Of a stretch of DNA of 64,000 nt, positions 9,030-17,191 are shown piece by piece. The position numbers and the translations under genes are program-made. The stretch lies in NCBI RefSeq assembly GCF_947496485.1, contig NZ_CANMCZ010000001.1, positions 1,669,596 through 1,733,595 of the forward strand. Reading direction: 5' to 3'. Below the pieces are notes generated by a model that saw only the letters and a list, made by a program, of their open reading frames with translations, was not told the origin of the DNA and did no database searches. Each line of letters begins with the position of its first letter. Within the stretch, counting starts at the first letter, position 1. This stretch comes from an uncultured Winogradskyella sp. (GTDB lineage Bacteria; Bacteroidota; Bacteroidia; Flavobacteriales; Flavobacteriaceae).

Positions 9030-9812
9030 TTAAAAATCTTTTTTCTTCGATTTAAAGACAATTCTTAAAATTGGTAACACCACCCAAATAGTAAGTGCTA
9101 AAAATGATATAATTAAGCCAAAACTAGTGCCAAAAAATTGTTTAAATACGGCTCCTGTATAGCCTAACAATGCTGAGATATCTAGCTTCAAAAGAATTAA
9201 TGTTCTGGATAAATCAATAGGATTAAGCATGGTACCTATTAAAGACACTTTATCTAGTGGGTAATCTTCAAATAATATTAGTGACATTAAAAACAATCCG
9301 TCATAAATTATGGCTAAGAATAACCACATTAATATCGAATAACCGAATCCCTTAATTTTGTTTTCATTAGATAGTGCTATGTTAAAAGCTAAAGCACTAA
9401 ATATGAAGGTTAAAAACACACCAACTACTAATAATAGTGAGAAGTCCCAAATAGCATTAGATTTAAATAATCCATACGCAATAAATGGTAATCCTAAACC
9501 CAGAACTAGACTCATGGAAAGTGAAATAGCTACTCCTAAATATTGCCCTAAAAAAATGGAAGACCGTTTTAACGGTTGTGCCAACAGCAACTCCGTAAAT
9601 TCTTTAGAATTATAGTAATACATGACGCCGAAAATAGTTCCTATAAGTGGTACTAAAACAATGATTACATTCATTAGTGTTATTACGGCTTTAGATAAAT
9701 CGTTGTTAAGAAAAAGGAGGACGATTCCTAATAAAAGGTAAAATGCAAAATAGACGTAACTCCAGCTACTACGCATTAAATCAAAAAAACTATATTTTAA
9801 TATTTTAAGCAT
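9030..9812 (-). CDS. nosY: NosY, ABC-transporter permease of copper-centre assembly
   Basis: A 260-residue inner-membrane protein with about six membrane segments (for example near 18-38, 40-65, 100-120, 125-150, 160-180 and 235-255). Family NosY forms the permease of the NosDFY complex, which is needed to build the CuZ site of nitrous oxide reductase. The early YYNSKEFTELLLAQPLKRS segment is typical of ABC-2 type Nos permeases. Its start overlaps the nosF stop by 8 bases, so translation is coupled. Confidence 0.88.
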   Translation of the reverse strand: MLKILKYSFFDLMRSSWSYVYFAFYLLLGIVLLFLNNDLSKAVITLMNVIIVLVPLIGTIFGVMYYYNSKEFTELLLAQPLKRSSIFLGQYLGVAISLSMSLVLGLGLPFIAYGLFKSNAIWDFSLLLVVGVFLTFIFSALAFNIALSNENKIKGFGYSILMWLFLAIIYDGLFLMSLILFEDYPLDKVSLIGTMLNPIDLSRTLILLKLDISALLGYTGAVFKQFFGTSFGLIISFLALTIWVVLPILRIVFKSKKKDF

Positions 9813-10512
9813 GGTTTTCGGTTAAAATGTTAGCAATGGCATGCTCAAAATCTTGTTGTTTCGTCTTTGTTTTTAATTCGGCAATACTGCCTTTAAAGTA
9901 AATTTTACCTTCGAGAATAAAAACTATTTTATCGGCAACTTCCTCAACAAAACTCATAATATGAGACGTGATTAAGATCGTTTTACCTTTTGATTTTTCT
10001 ACTTCAATAAGCTCTTTTAATCGTATTAATGAAATCGGATCTAAACCAGTAGTTGGTTCGTCTAAAATGATAATTGGACTATTAAACATAAAAGTTAAAA
10101 CGATATTAACTTTTTGCTTAGTACCGCCAGATAAAGTGCCAAGTTTTTTGTTTAAAAATGGCCCTAGTTTAAATTTCTCTATTAGGTTTTGATCTGCATC
10201 AGTCTTGCCTCTTAAATCCTTAATCATTTTAATAAGTTCACTGACTTTTAAGTTACTCGGAAAATTAGCAATCTGAGGTAAGTAATCTATTTGATGACGG
10301 TAATCTGAATTGTTCTTAACGTCAGTGTTAAAAACCTTAATACTTCCACGATCAGGAATCACCATACCAAGTATGGTTTTTATAATCGTAGTTTTCCCAG
10401 AGCCATTTGGCCCAAGTACAGCAAAAATACCACCTTCTTTAATGGAGAGGTCGATGCCATTGAGGACATCATTTTTACCAAACTTTTTATATAAATTGGT
10501 TATTTCTACCAT
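9805..10512 (-). CDS. nosF: NosF, ABC ATPase of copper-centre assembly
   Basis: A 235-residue ATPase powering NosDFY. All ABC motifs are present: Walker A GPNGSGKTT (34-42), the Q-loop region near LPQIANFP, the signature LSGGTKQK, Walker B IIILDEPTTGLDP and the switch His in ITSHIM. It overlaps nosD by 7 bases upstream and nosY by 8 bases downstream. The context rather than the sequence alone fixes the name. Confidence 0.92.
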   Translation of the reverse strand: MVEITNLYKKFGKNDVLNGIDLSIKEGGIFAVLGPNGSGKTTIIKTILGMVIPDRGSIKVFNTDVKNNSDYRHQIDYLPQIANFPSNLKVSELIKMIKDLRGKTDADQNLIEKFKLGPFLNKKLGTLSGGTKQKVNIVLTFMFNSPIIILDEPTTGLDPISLIRLKELIEVEKSKGKTILITSHIMSFVEEVADKIVFILEGKIYFKGSIAELKTKTKQQDFEHAIANILTENHA

Positions 10513-11747
10513 TTAACTTGCTTCATTAGAGGTTGGTTATCAATGAGGTTTTCTGGTGTAAAAACAGGAGATACTTTTTCGGAAAAATCGATAATGTCTA
10601 TAAAAAGACTGCGCAGTAATACGATGCTTTCTGGTGTACGATTTACTAAATACGAAAAGAGTTTTACAGGTCTATAAGGTATATCTCCAATACCGTTTTT
10701 ATCTAAATCGTAACCCGTATAATTGCTCCAATAGTTATTTTCAAATTTGTTAGAATTTAGGTTGCCAGAATATGATAAGTCAAAAGAGTTATACAAGAAG
10801 TTATTTTTTGAATAAATATTGTCATAACATGCCCCATGTACTTTTATCGCATAGCCATTATTTTTGAAGGTATTTTCAGTATATGTTATTCGGTTTGTTC
10901 CATCTGCATTAATGCCAATAGTGTTATCTTCAAAAATATTATGTTTTAGTTCGGCATCATTAATTTCTTTTAGAAGAATACCATAGGAAGCTGTTCCCCA
11001 ATTTTTCTTAAAGATATTGTTATACATTTTTATCTTCTTAGAAAACATCACAGCTACTCCTGCGCCATTAGCCTCGAAGATATTGTTTTCATAAGTATTA
11101 TTATTTGAAAACATAAAATGTAGACCATAGCGCATATTTTCTGTAGAATAGTTATCGGATATATATGCATTACTTCCAAATTCTAAATAGATGCCATCGC
11201 GCATTCGTCTTACATCATTATTAGTAATATTCACATTTTCACAATGCCATAAATGAATGGCGTTACCAGAATCTGCTTCAGCTTTACCTTCTCCAGAAAT
11301 AACATTATTATGTACAAGACCATCTTTAGATTTTTGAATTAAAAAACCAAAAAACGCATTTTCTACAGTAATATTTTCTATAACAAAGTCGTAAGATTTA
11401 AAAAGTAATATCGCAGCAAATTCTTTAGTGTAACTAACCTCGATATTTTTAATAGTTAGATTTTTAATAACAATATCTGTTGCTTCTACTGAAAATCCAT
11501 AGCCATTATTTTGCGTATCAATTATGGTGCCTTCTTCACCATTGATATGAAGAGATTTTTTGTATATAATAATGTTAGATTCATTATAAAGACCAGCTTT
11601 TATAAATATGCGATCACCACTTTTAGAACTATCTACAGCAGTTTGAATAGATTTAAAATCACAACCATCTTTACAAACTGTAACTGTTTGAGCTGTTGTA
11701 AAGCAGATTGAGATGAAAAATAGAAGAATACTTAACTGTATTTTCAT
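10506..11747 (-). CDS. nosD: NosD, periplasmic copper-assembly beta-helix protein
   Basis: A 413-residue exported protein with a signal peptide (ends FTTAQ) followed by a right-handed parallel beta-helix made of short repeats rich in Asn and Ile (for example NVNITNNDVRRMRDGIYLEF, SNNNTYENNIFEANGAGV). A conserved TVCKDGCDFKSIQTAVDS start and a YRPVKLFSYLVNRTPESI region near the end match the NosD family. Known role: receives copper and, with NosFY, serves assembly of the NosZ copper clusters. It starts 9 bases after nosL and overlaps nosF. Confidence 0.92.
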   Translation of the reverse strand: MKIQLSILLFFISICFTTAQTVTVCKDGCDFKSIQTAVDSSKSGDRIFIKAGLYNESNIIIYKKSLHINGEEGTIIDTQNNGYGFSVEATDIVIKNLTIKNIEVSYTKEFAAILLFKSYDFVIENITVENAFFGFLIQKSKDGLVHNNVISGEGKAEADSGNAIHLWHCENVNITNNDVRRMRDGIYLEFGSNAYISDNYSTENMRYGLHFMFSNNNTYENNIFEANGAGVAVMFSKKIKMYNNIFKKNWGTASYGILLKEINDAELKHNIFEDNTIGINADGTNRITYTENTFKNNGYAIKVHGACYDNIYSKNNFLYNSFDLSYSGNLNSNKFENNYWSNYTGYDLDKNGIGDIPYRPVKLFSYLVNRTPESIVLLRSLFIDIIDFSEKVSPVFTPENLIDNQPLMKQVKW

Positions 11748-11756
11748 AGTATGAAT

Positions 11757-12185
11757 TTAGTTCAGTTTTTTAAAAATACCTTCCCAGTCAAAGTATTCTG
11801 CTTTAGGATTATTAATTTTTGTCTTAGCTTGTTCTAAAGATGCAAAACCTGTTAAGTTTGCTCCCATAGGACTTGTGATTTCCTCACAAATAACATAACC
11901 ACCTGTTTTTGCATCTACCATTACCCCAGGTTTTTTATAGTTAGTAATCAAGAGATTACTTTCCTCTATAAGCTCTTGCTTATCACCTAAAAATCTAACC
12001 ATGCATTCAATAGCATCAAATTTATATTGTTTGCCTTTATCTGTAACCATTTGTGATGCATGTGTTTTTGTGACGATAGTCATTTGGCAAAAATTGCACA
12101 TATCTGTTCCATAATTTATGGGTTGAGGCGTTTTACTACACCCAAACATTACAAAGAGAATTAGGAATAAGACAATACGTTTCAT
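11757..12185 (-). CDS. nosL: NosL, copper-chaperone lipoprotein
   Basis: A 142-residue outer-face lipoprotein (lipobox MFGC, Cys16). The NosL copper motif is clear: GTDMCNFCQMTI with Cys30, Cys33 and Met35. Further family signatures are the KFDAIECMVRF segment and the basic KYDWEG-like end (EYFDWEGIF). NosL binds Cu(I) and passes it towards NosD and NosZ. The start overlaps the stop of the membrane-protein gene by four bases (ATGA type). Confidence 0.93.
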   Translation of the reverse strand: MKRIVLFLILFVMFGCSKTPQPINYGTDMCNFCQMTIVTKTHASQMVTDKGKQYKFDAIECMVRFLGDKQELIEESNLLITNYKKPGVMVDAKTGGYVICEEITSPMGANLTGFASLEQAKTKINNPKAEYFDWEGIFKKLN

Positions 12186-12799
12186 GCTTTTAAAGATTTT
12201 ACTTTTTTATTTCCTATCCAATAGGCTACAAAAGTTAAGAACATACCAAAACCCATCATGTATGCTCCTTTGTGTGGATAAGAATGTGCTACAAAATTTA
12301 GAATATTCTTAGTGCCAAATAAAGGTGGTTTATAGCTTAAGGGATTACCGTTTGCATCTGTCATTTTCATAATAGCCTTAGGATCTAGATTAGTACCATA
12401 ATCTACCATCCACGCATTAAAATCGTACATACCTAAGATACCCAAAATTATCATAAGGATCAACCAACCTAGAAACCATTTTGGTGAAATAAATTTAAAT
12501 AAACCTATTAAACCTATTATAATTCCTAGTGCAGCCATGCTACCTATTACTTTTGGAAATGTACTAAACTCCCACATTTCGTCTGCTTTGGGTAATTTGC
12601 GCATACCAATGTAATGGTTAAGACCATCAATATTTTGGAGATCATGTTTTTCTTTACCTTGAAGTCCATCGAGATGAATGTTCATTCCAATTCCACTCGG
12701 ATATTGTGGTGCTTCGAGTGTTATACTCCATAATGGAAATACAAATAGTCCCAGTAATAGAGCAGAACCTATTATCATTATTATACTTGCGGATTTCAT
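12182..12799 (-). CDS. nos-operon membrane protein, possibly NosB-like
   Basis: A 205-residue inner-membrane protein with about four membrane helices (near 5-27, 82-104, 108-128 and 180-198) and two periplasmic loops. The first loop contains the motif GLNHYIGMRKLP. It lies directly between nosZ and nosL, the place where clade II nos operons carry NosB, a membrane protein of unknown function, so a NosB-like role is likely but not proved. A strong terminator hairpin lies just before it. Its stop overlaps the nosL start. Confidence 0.75.
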   Translation of the reverse strand: MKSASIIMIIGSALLLGLFVFPLWSITLEAPQYPSGIGMNIHLDGLQGKEKHDLQNIDGLNHYIGMRKLPKADEMWEFSTFPKVIGSMAALGIIIGLIGLFKFISPKWFLGWLILMIILGILGMYDFNAWMVDYGTNLDPKAIMKMTDANGNPLSYKPPLFGTKNILNFVAHSYPHKGAYMMGFGMFLTFVAYWIGNKKVKSLKA

Positions 12800-12812
12800 A
12801 TAAATTTGTTTT

Positions 12813-12844
12813 AAAAAAATGGGCGAGTTATTTCTACTCGCCCA
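12813..12844 (-). terminator. terminator hairpin inside the nos operon, after nosZ
   Basis: A perfect 9-bp stem TGGGCGAGT (12820-12828) and ACTCGCCCA (12836-12844) with a 7-base loop. Reading the minus strand it is followed by seven Ts (12819-12813), the full signature of rho-independent termination. It lies 50 bases past the nosZ stop and 14 bases before the next start codon, so it should cut down transcription of the assembly genes relative to nosZ. Confidence 0.8.
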
Positions 12845-12896
12845 AATATGAGTTAAATAACATTTTTAACACTAAAACTATTTAACTGCGCTTTTT

Positions 12897-14852
12897 TTAT
12901 TCATCATCTAATGTAAACTTAATTGGTGTGTTAGAATTTGCTCCTGACACTCTTATGTAACCTTGCATTTCTTGGTGTAGCGCAGAACAGAAATCTGTAC
13001 AATAAAATGGCCAAACACCTTCTCGTTTTGGTTCCCAAATTATTGTTTTGGTTTGTCCTGGCATTACTAAAATCTCAGATGTATTGGCACCAATTATTGA
13101 GAATCCATGAGGAACATCAAAATCTTGTTCTAGATTAGTCATATGCAGATATACTTTATCTCCAACCTTAACTCCTTCTATATTATCTGGTGAGAAGTGA
13201 CTACGAATCATTGTCATACTAATATGTACTTCATTACCATTACGTGTTACGGTAGCTTCACTTTCGCTCTTGGCAGCGTAAGGATGTTCATTTTCAGATA
13301 ATTCATAATATTTCTTACTCTTCTCTTTAATGATATCAGCTCTAATACCTGCTGCATAGTGAGGCTCACCATGTGTTGGGAAATCAGAAAGCAATTCCAT
13401 TTTATCTCCAGAAATATCGTACAATTGGGCAGAGTGTTCTAACTCAGGTCCAGTTGGTAAGTAGCGATCTTTAGTAATCTTATTTAAGGCTACCATATAT
13501 TTACCAAAAGGTTTTCTTGAGTTTCCTCCGGGAATCATTAGGTGACCAACAGAATAGAATGTTTTTTGTCGATCTAATATTTCCCAAGTGCCTAGTTTCC
13601 ATTTTACCACTTCAGAAGAGATAAAAAAGGTTGTATAGGCATTCCCTTTTCCGTCAAACTCTGTATGTAAAGGACCTAATCCTGCAGCAGCCACAGTACC
13701 TGCCAATGTGTTTTCATAGCTTAATACTGGGATTCCGTATGCATCATCAACAAAATCTTTGTTTTCAATTGCTGTTAACATTTTGTCAAATGAATACACA
13801 CTTAAATCTCTTGATAATTTACCACTACCTATAATATATTTGCCAGATGGATCAACATCGCAACCATGAGGTGATTTTGGAATTGGAATATAGAAAACGG
13901 CACCTTCAACATCCTTTGGATTGATAGAAATCACACCTTCTTTCATTGTTGATATGGCTGTATGTGTTTTTTCATCATAAACGTTATGCGCATAAGTACC
14001 AGCAACTTTCTCACCACCACCATTTTTAACATATTCTACTACTTTTTTCCAGTTAACGGCTGCTATATAATCCTTATCATTTTGTGAAGCATTAACCTCC
14101 ATCAATGTATTTGCTTCTTCAGTATTGTAACTTGTAAAGAAGAACCAACCATGAGATTTATTACGCCCAGGATGTGCTAAGTCATAGTTGAATCCTGGCA
14201 TATTTAATTGGAATTCTAGATTCATTCTTCCATTATCAGCAATACTAACAAAAGAAAGAGGGCCTTTAAATTGACCTTTCATTTCATTTATTGGCATATC
14301 ACGTTGAGGATTAGGTACTGCAAAACGCGTACCTGCAACAATGTATTCCGTATTTTCAGTTACAAATGAAGATGCGTGATTACCTGCACTATTAGGGAGC
14401 TCAATAATCTCTTCAGTTTCAAATGTTTCTAAACTAATACGTGCAATACGTGGTGTGTTATTTTCATTAATAAAAATCCATCTACCATCTAATTCACCCT
14501 TAGTTTGTGAGATATCTGGATGGTGTGAGTCTCCCCATGGTACAAATCCGAATGAAGTGTTTAACATCGGTTTAGTTTCTTCAGAATAGCCATAGCCAGA
14601 CGTTGGAAATTGAGAAAACACAGGAATTTCTTTAAGCATTCTACCACTAGGTAAGCCATAAACAGTAAGGTTTCCGCTATAGCCTCCAGACATAAAACCA
14701 TAGTACTCGTCATGTTCACCTGGTGCAACATATACTTTTTCTGCCTTGCTAGAAGACATAGCGCCAGAGTTACTGTTATTATTGTTATTACCGCAATTTG
14801 TCATAAAGATAAGTGCAGAAATACCCAATAAATATTTGCCTATTTTATTCAT
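12897..14852 (-). CDS. nosZ: NosZ, nitrous oxide reductase (clade II)
   Basis: The terminal reductase that turns N2O into N2 in the periplasm. The 651 residues comprise an N-terminal beta-propeller carrying the CuZ ligands (for example NKSHGWF, GNHASSF, SPHGCDVDPSG, GPLHTEFDG) and a C-terminal cupredoxin domain with the CuA ligands His582, Cys618, Cys622, His626 and Met629 (CTDFCSALHQEM). The signal is Sec-type, with no twin arginine, which marks clade II; the sequence FMTNC puts a Cys at position 20, so the enzyme may be a lipoprotein. Neighbours encode electron donors upstream and the copper-assembly machinery downstream. Confidence 0.97.
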   Translation of the reverse strand: MNKIGKYLLGISALIFMTNCGNNNNNSNSGAMSSSKAEKVYVAPGEHDEYYGFMSGGYSGNLTVYGLPSGRMLKEIPVFSQFPTSGYGYSEETKPMLNTSFGFVPWGDSHHPDISQTKGELDGRWIFINENNTPRIARISLETFETEEIIELPNSAGNHASSFVTENTEYIVAGTRFAVPNPQRDMPINEMKGQFKGPLSFVSIADNGRMNLEFQLNMPGFNYDLAHPGRNKSHGWFFFTSYNTEEANTLMEVNASQNDKDYIAAVNWKKVVEYVKNGGGEKVAGTYAHNVYDEKTHTAISTMKEGVISINPKDVEGAVFYIPIPKSPHGCDVDPSGKYIIGSGKLSRDLSVYSFDKMLTAIENKDFVDDAYGIPVLSYENTLAGTVAAAGLGPLHTEFDGKGNAYTTFFISSEVVKWKLGTWEILDRQKTFYSVGHLMIPGGNSRKPFGKYMVALNKITKDRYLPTGPELEHSAQLYDISGDKMELLSDFPTHGEPHYAAGIRADIIKEKSKKYYELSENEHPYAAKSESEATVTRNGNEVHISMTMIRSHFSPDNIEGVKVGDKVYLHMTNLEQDFDVPHGFSIIGANTSEILVMPGQTKTIIWEPKREGVWPFYCTDFCSALHQEMQGYIRVSGANSNTPIKFTLDDE

Positions 14853-14882
14853 ATTATTTTGATTTTATTAGTTGTTGATTTA

Positions 14883-15467
14883 TTAGTCTTTGGGTAAAAT
14901 GACATCTTCAGTGACATGAACCCAACCATTACTTACGTTGACAGTGGCTATAATTTTAACACCGTCGACAAATATGTCTCCATCTTTTTCAACGACCTCT
15001 AAATACTTACCAGAAGCCATATATAATTTTCTGTTTTTTACAGCATTTTTCTTAAGTGTTTCAATAGGATAATTAGCAGGAGCAACATGATTCGTTAATA
15101 TAAAAGCCAGCTTACTTTTATTTTCAGGCTTTAGTAAATCATTTAGTGTGGTTTCATCTATTTTAGCGAATCCTGCATTATTAGGAGCAAATACAGTTAG
15201 AGGACCAACATTTACTAAAGCATTTTCTACTCCTGCTGCTTGTACTGCAGCAACTAAAGTTGAATGGTCTTCAGATTGTATTGCTAATTGTAATGCGTTC
15301 GGTGTTCCACCTTCGTCCTTAATAAAAGCTTGTCCAGTCTTTTCTGTACTAGCTTCATTAGTCTTAGTATCATTTGTTGTGTTTTCAGAAGTCTTAGAAT
15401 TGCTATTACAAGCAACAAAACATAGTAAAAGCACAACAGAAAATAATGATTTGATTAGTGTTTTCAT
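14883..15467 (-). CDS. fasciclin-domain lipoprotein of the nos operon
   Basis: A 194-residue lipoprotein (lipobox FVAC, Cys20) with a Ser/Thr/Asn-rich linker to about residue 45 and one fasciclin (FAS1) domain. Its H1 and H2 motifs are visible (LTVFAPNNAGFAKID and the late NGWVHVTEDVILP). FAS1 domains mediate adhesion or protein contacts. Placement between the cytochrome c gene and nosZ, 30 bases from each, is recurrent in flavobacterial nos loci as far as I know; the role there is unknown. A scaffold that holds donor and reductase together is one possibility. Confidence 0.88.
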   Translation of the reverse strand: MKTLIKSLFSVVLLLCFVACNSNSKTSENTTNDTKTNEASTEKTGQAFIKDEGGTPNALQLAIQSEDHSTLVAAVQAAGVENALVNVGPLTVFAPNNAGFAKIDETTLNDLLKPENKSKLAFILTNHVAPANYPIETLKKNAVKNRKLYMASGKYLEVVEKDGDIFVDGVKIIATVNVSNGWVHVTEDVILPKD

Positions 15468-15497
15468 TGGTTTTATATTTAGTATAATTATTGAAGT

Positions 15498-15977
15498 TTA
15501 GAGTGTTCTAAAATATTCAAGTACTGCTCTAGCTTCTTCTCTGGTCAAATTTTGATTTGCCATTGGAGAGCCATTAAATTCCATTAATAAATCTTTGGCT
15601 AATTGATCTTCTTTAACCATTTGTTCTGGGTTTAAAATCATATTCATTACCCATTCTGGTGAACGACGTTGTAAGATTCCTTTTGGCGAAGGACCAATAA
15701 ATTTTTTCTCAGCTTTATGACAAGCTGTACACATTTTGTCATAAACTTCTTTGCCATGTGCGGCCATATCCTGATCAACTACTAGTCCTAAGTCAATGGA
15801 TGTGACAGGGCCTACGCCTTTATTATTTAAATCTATTCGTTTAGAGGCAGGTTCTTTAATCTCTTTTTTTACAGGTTCCTTTTTACCATAAGAAGGCTCG
15901 TCTTTTTTATCGTTTCCTCCACAACTAAATAGTAATAGGGTTATAAATAAGGTTAATAGTTTTAGTGAATTTTTCAT
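15498..15977 (-). CDS. mono-heme cytochrome c lipoprotein, likely electron donor to NosZ
   Basis: A class I cytochrome c of 159 residues from the ATG at 15977; an ATG two codons earlier (15983) is also possible. It has a lipobox (LLFSC) and a Lys/Glu-rich tether. The heme motif is MCTACH, and the axial Met is probably that in GSPMANQNL, 50 residues on. As first gene of the nos operon it is the natural carrier bringing electrons from the quinol pool or cytochromes to the NosZ CuA site (inference from position). Its promoter faces the Rrf2 regulator gene. Confidence 0.9.
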   Translation of the reverse strand: MKNSLKLLTLFITLLLFSCGGNDKKDEPSYGKKEPVKKEIKEPASKRIDLNNKGVGPVTSIDLGLVVDQDMAAHGKEVYDKMCTACHKAEKKFIGPSPKGILQRRSPEWVMNMILNPEQMVKEDQLAKDLLMEFNGSPMANQNLTREEARAVLEYFRTL

Positions 15978-16001
15978 GTGCATCTAAAATTTAGTATGAG
16001 G

Positions 16002-16009
16002 CAAATATA
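16002..16009 (-). promoter_or_regulatory. -7 promoter box of the nos operon
   Basis: TATATTTG on the minus strand fits TAnnTTTG exactly. The predicted start is near 15998, giving a leader of about 21 bases before the ATG at 15977. No TTTG is seen at -33; instead a palindrome centred about 41 bases upstream takes its place, as expected for an activator-dependent promoter. Confidence 0.55.
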
Positions 16010-16027
16010 GATGTGAGAAAGTGATTA

Positions 16028-16049
16028 AAATATGATAAAAATCATATTT
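16028..16049. promoter_or_regulatory. palindromic regulator site shared by the nos and Rrf2 promoters
   Basis: AAATATGAT (16028-16036), four As, ATCATATTT (16041-16049): a perfect 22-bp palindrome. Its core TGAT-N4-ATCA matches the centre of the Fnr consensus, and Rrf2-type NsrR sites are also A/T-rich palindromes of this length. It is centred about 41 bases upstream of both predicted divergent transcription starts. Confidence 0.6.
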
Positions 16050-16068
16050 AAGACAAAAAAGTCTTTTT

Positions 16069-16076
16069 TATATTTG
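16069..16076 (+). promoter_or_regulatory. -7 promoter box of the Rrf2 regulator gene
   Basis: TATATTTG, identical to the nos -7 box on the other strand. The predicted start is near 16080, 19 bases before the ATG at 16099. The 22-bp palindrome ends where a -33 box would be. Confidence 0.55.
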
Positions 16077-16098
16077 TGGTAAATGATTAAATAAATTT

Positions 16099-16530
16099 AT
16101 GTTTTCTAATTCTACTAAATACGCAATAAAAGCAACTCTTTACTTAGCAGTTCATTCTTCAGAAAAAAGGAAAATTGTTATAAACGATATTGCAGATCCT
16201 ATAAACGTCCCCAAAGCATATATTGCTAAAATATTGCAGGTTTTATCAAAGAAAAATCTTATATCATCAACTAAAGGACCCAAAGGTGGTTTTTATACAA
16301 GTAAAGAAAATCTACAAGTAAAGATTAGTGATATAGTTAAAGCAATAGATGGGGAAGAAAGGATGAACTCTTGTTTACTGAGCCTAAAAGAATGTGATAG
16401 TAATAATCCTTGTTCACTTCATCATTTAGTATATTTTGAAAAGCAAAAAATCATTAAGAGATTAGGTAAAACTAGTCTGCATGATTTAGCTTCACACATA
16501 AAAGATGGTAAGTCAGTTCTGCCATTATAG
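16099..16530 (+). CDS. Rrf2-family Fe-S regulator, NsrR-like
   Basis: A 143-residue regulator with the Rrf2 winged helix at the N-terminus (KYAIKATLYLAV, VPKAYIAKILQVLSKKNL, STKGPKGGF). It keeps three cysteines, Cys92, Cys99 and Cys105, in the usual cluster-binding loop. NsrR proteins with this arrangement sense NO through a 4Fe-4S cluster, while IscR-like ones bind 2Fe-2S; the sequence does not decide between them. Divergence from the nos operon favours an NO-sensing role in nitrogen oxide metabolism (inference). It ends one base from the convergent barrel-protein gene. Confidence 0.88.
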   Translation: MFSNSTKYAIKATLYLAVHSSEKRKIVINDIADPINVPKAYIAKILQVLSKKNLISSTKGPKGGFYTSKENLQVKISDIVKAIDGEERMNSCLLSLKECDSNNPCSLHHLVYFEKQKIIKRLGKTSLHDLASHIKDGKSVLPL

Positions 16531-16531
16531 A

Positions 16532-17077
16532 TTAAAACCAAAATCGAACAAATGGCATCCAAGCTTGATTCTGTATGCTCTTGTCTTCATCATATAAAAC
16601 ATCATAGCGTATACCAAATGTTACATTTCCACTTCTGTAACCAGCACCTAAAAATAATGCAGGATACCAATAGCTATCATCTATATTACTTACAAACTGT
16701 TCATCAAAATTTCTACTAACATACGATTGTTCAAACTCAGTAGAGATTTGTAGTTCTGGATATGGATTAAATAAGCCGATTATACTTCCACCCAAAACTG
16801 TGGATTTAAACACATCGCGTTGTGAGCTATATTGAAAGTTGAGGCCTACACCAGTAGAAACATACGCGTTATGTCTGTACAAAGCAGCAGGTGCTAATCC
16901 ACCACTAAAAAAGCCATCCCCCAAGTTTAAACCAATACCGCCTCCGAATTGTACATTTTTCCAAAAACTAGATTGATTGTCAGAATTATTTTGAGAAAAT
17001 GAAAATGTGATAAAAAAAACGGTTAAAAGGCTAAGTATTATAGATTTTTTGATACTAATTGATTTAAACTTTATCAT
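16532..17077 (-). CDS. outer-membrane beta-barrel protein, function unknown
   Basis: A 181-residue protein with a Sec signal peptide (about 1-29, ending FSFSQ). The remainder alternates hydrophobic and polar residues and ends in aromatic-rich WMPFVRFWF, the usual C-terminal signature of outer-membrane barrels; about eight strands fit this length. It is divergent from sucA. I recall similar short proteins beside sucA in other Flavobacteriaceae that were named alpha-ketoglutarate decarboxylase from position alone. Nothing in this sequence supports that enzyme activity. Confidence 0.75.
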   Translation of the reverse strand: MIKFKSISIKKSIILSLLTVFFITFSFSQNNSDNQSSFWKNVQFGGGIGLNLGDGFFSGGLAPAALYRHNAYVSTGVGLNFQYSSQRDVFKSTVLGGSIIGLFNPYPELQISTEFEQSYVSRNFDEQFVSNIDDSYWYPALFLGAGYRSGNVTFGIRYDVLYDEDKSIQNQAWMPFVRFWF

Positions 17078-17120
17078 ATCGAGAATTGTTATTTTCTAAT
17101 TGTTATAAATATAATAAAAC

Positions 17121-17128
17121 CAAAGCTA
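17121..17128 (-). promoter_or_regulatory. -7 box for the barrel-protein gene
   Basis: TAGCTTTG on the minus strand fits TAnnTTTG. The expected start is near 17117, about 40 bases before the ATG at 17077. No clear -33 box. Confidence 0.4.
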
Positions 17129-17144
17129 TATTTAGCAAAAGTTG

Positions 17145-17152
17145 TATTTTTG
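17145..17152 (+). promoter_or_regulatory. -7 box for sucA
   Basis: TATTTTTG fits TAnnTTTG; the expected start near 17156 gives a leader of about 36 bases. No clear -33 box at the right distance. Confidence 0.4.
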
Positions 17153-17191
17153 AATAAATTTTGTTGAAACGATAACGTCTCATAAAAAATA

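Noticed and set aside
15148..15501. 117-codon frame on the plus strand opposite the fasciclin gene
   Set aside because: Antisense shadow of a well-supported lipoprotein gene; its translation is Ser/Ala/Val-rich with no domain.
16050..16065. AAGAC-N6-GTCTT next to the nos/Rrf2 palindrome as a second operator
   Set aside because: Only 5-bp arms in an A/T-rich stretch; could easily be chance.
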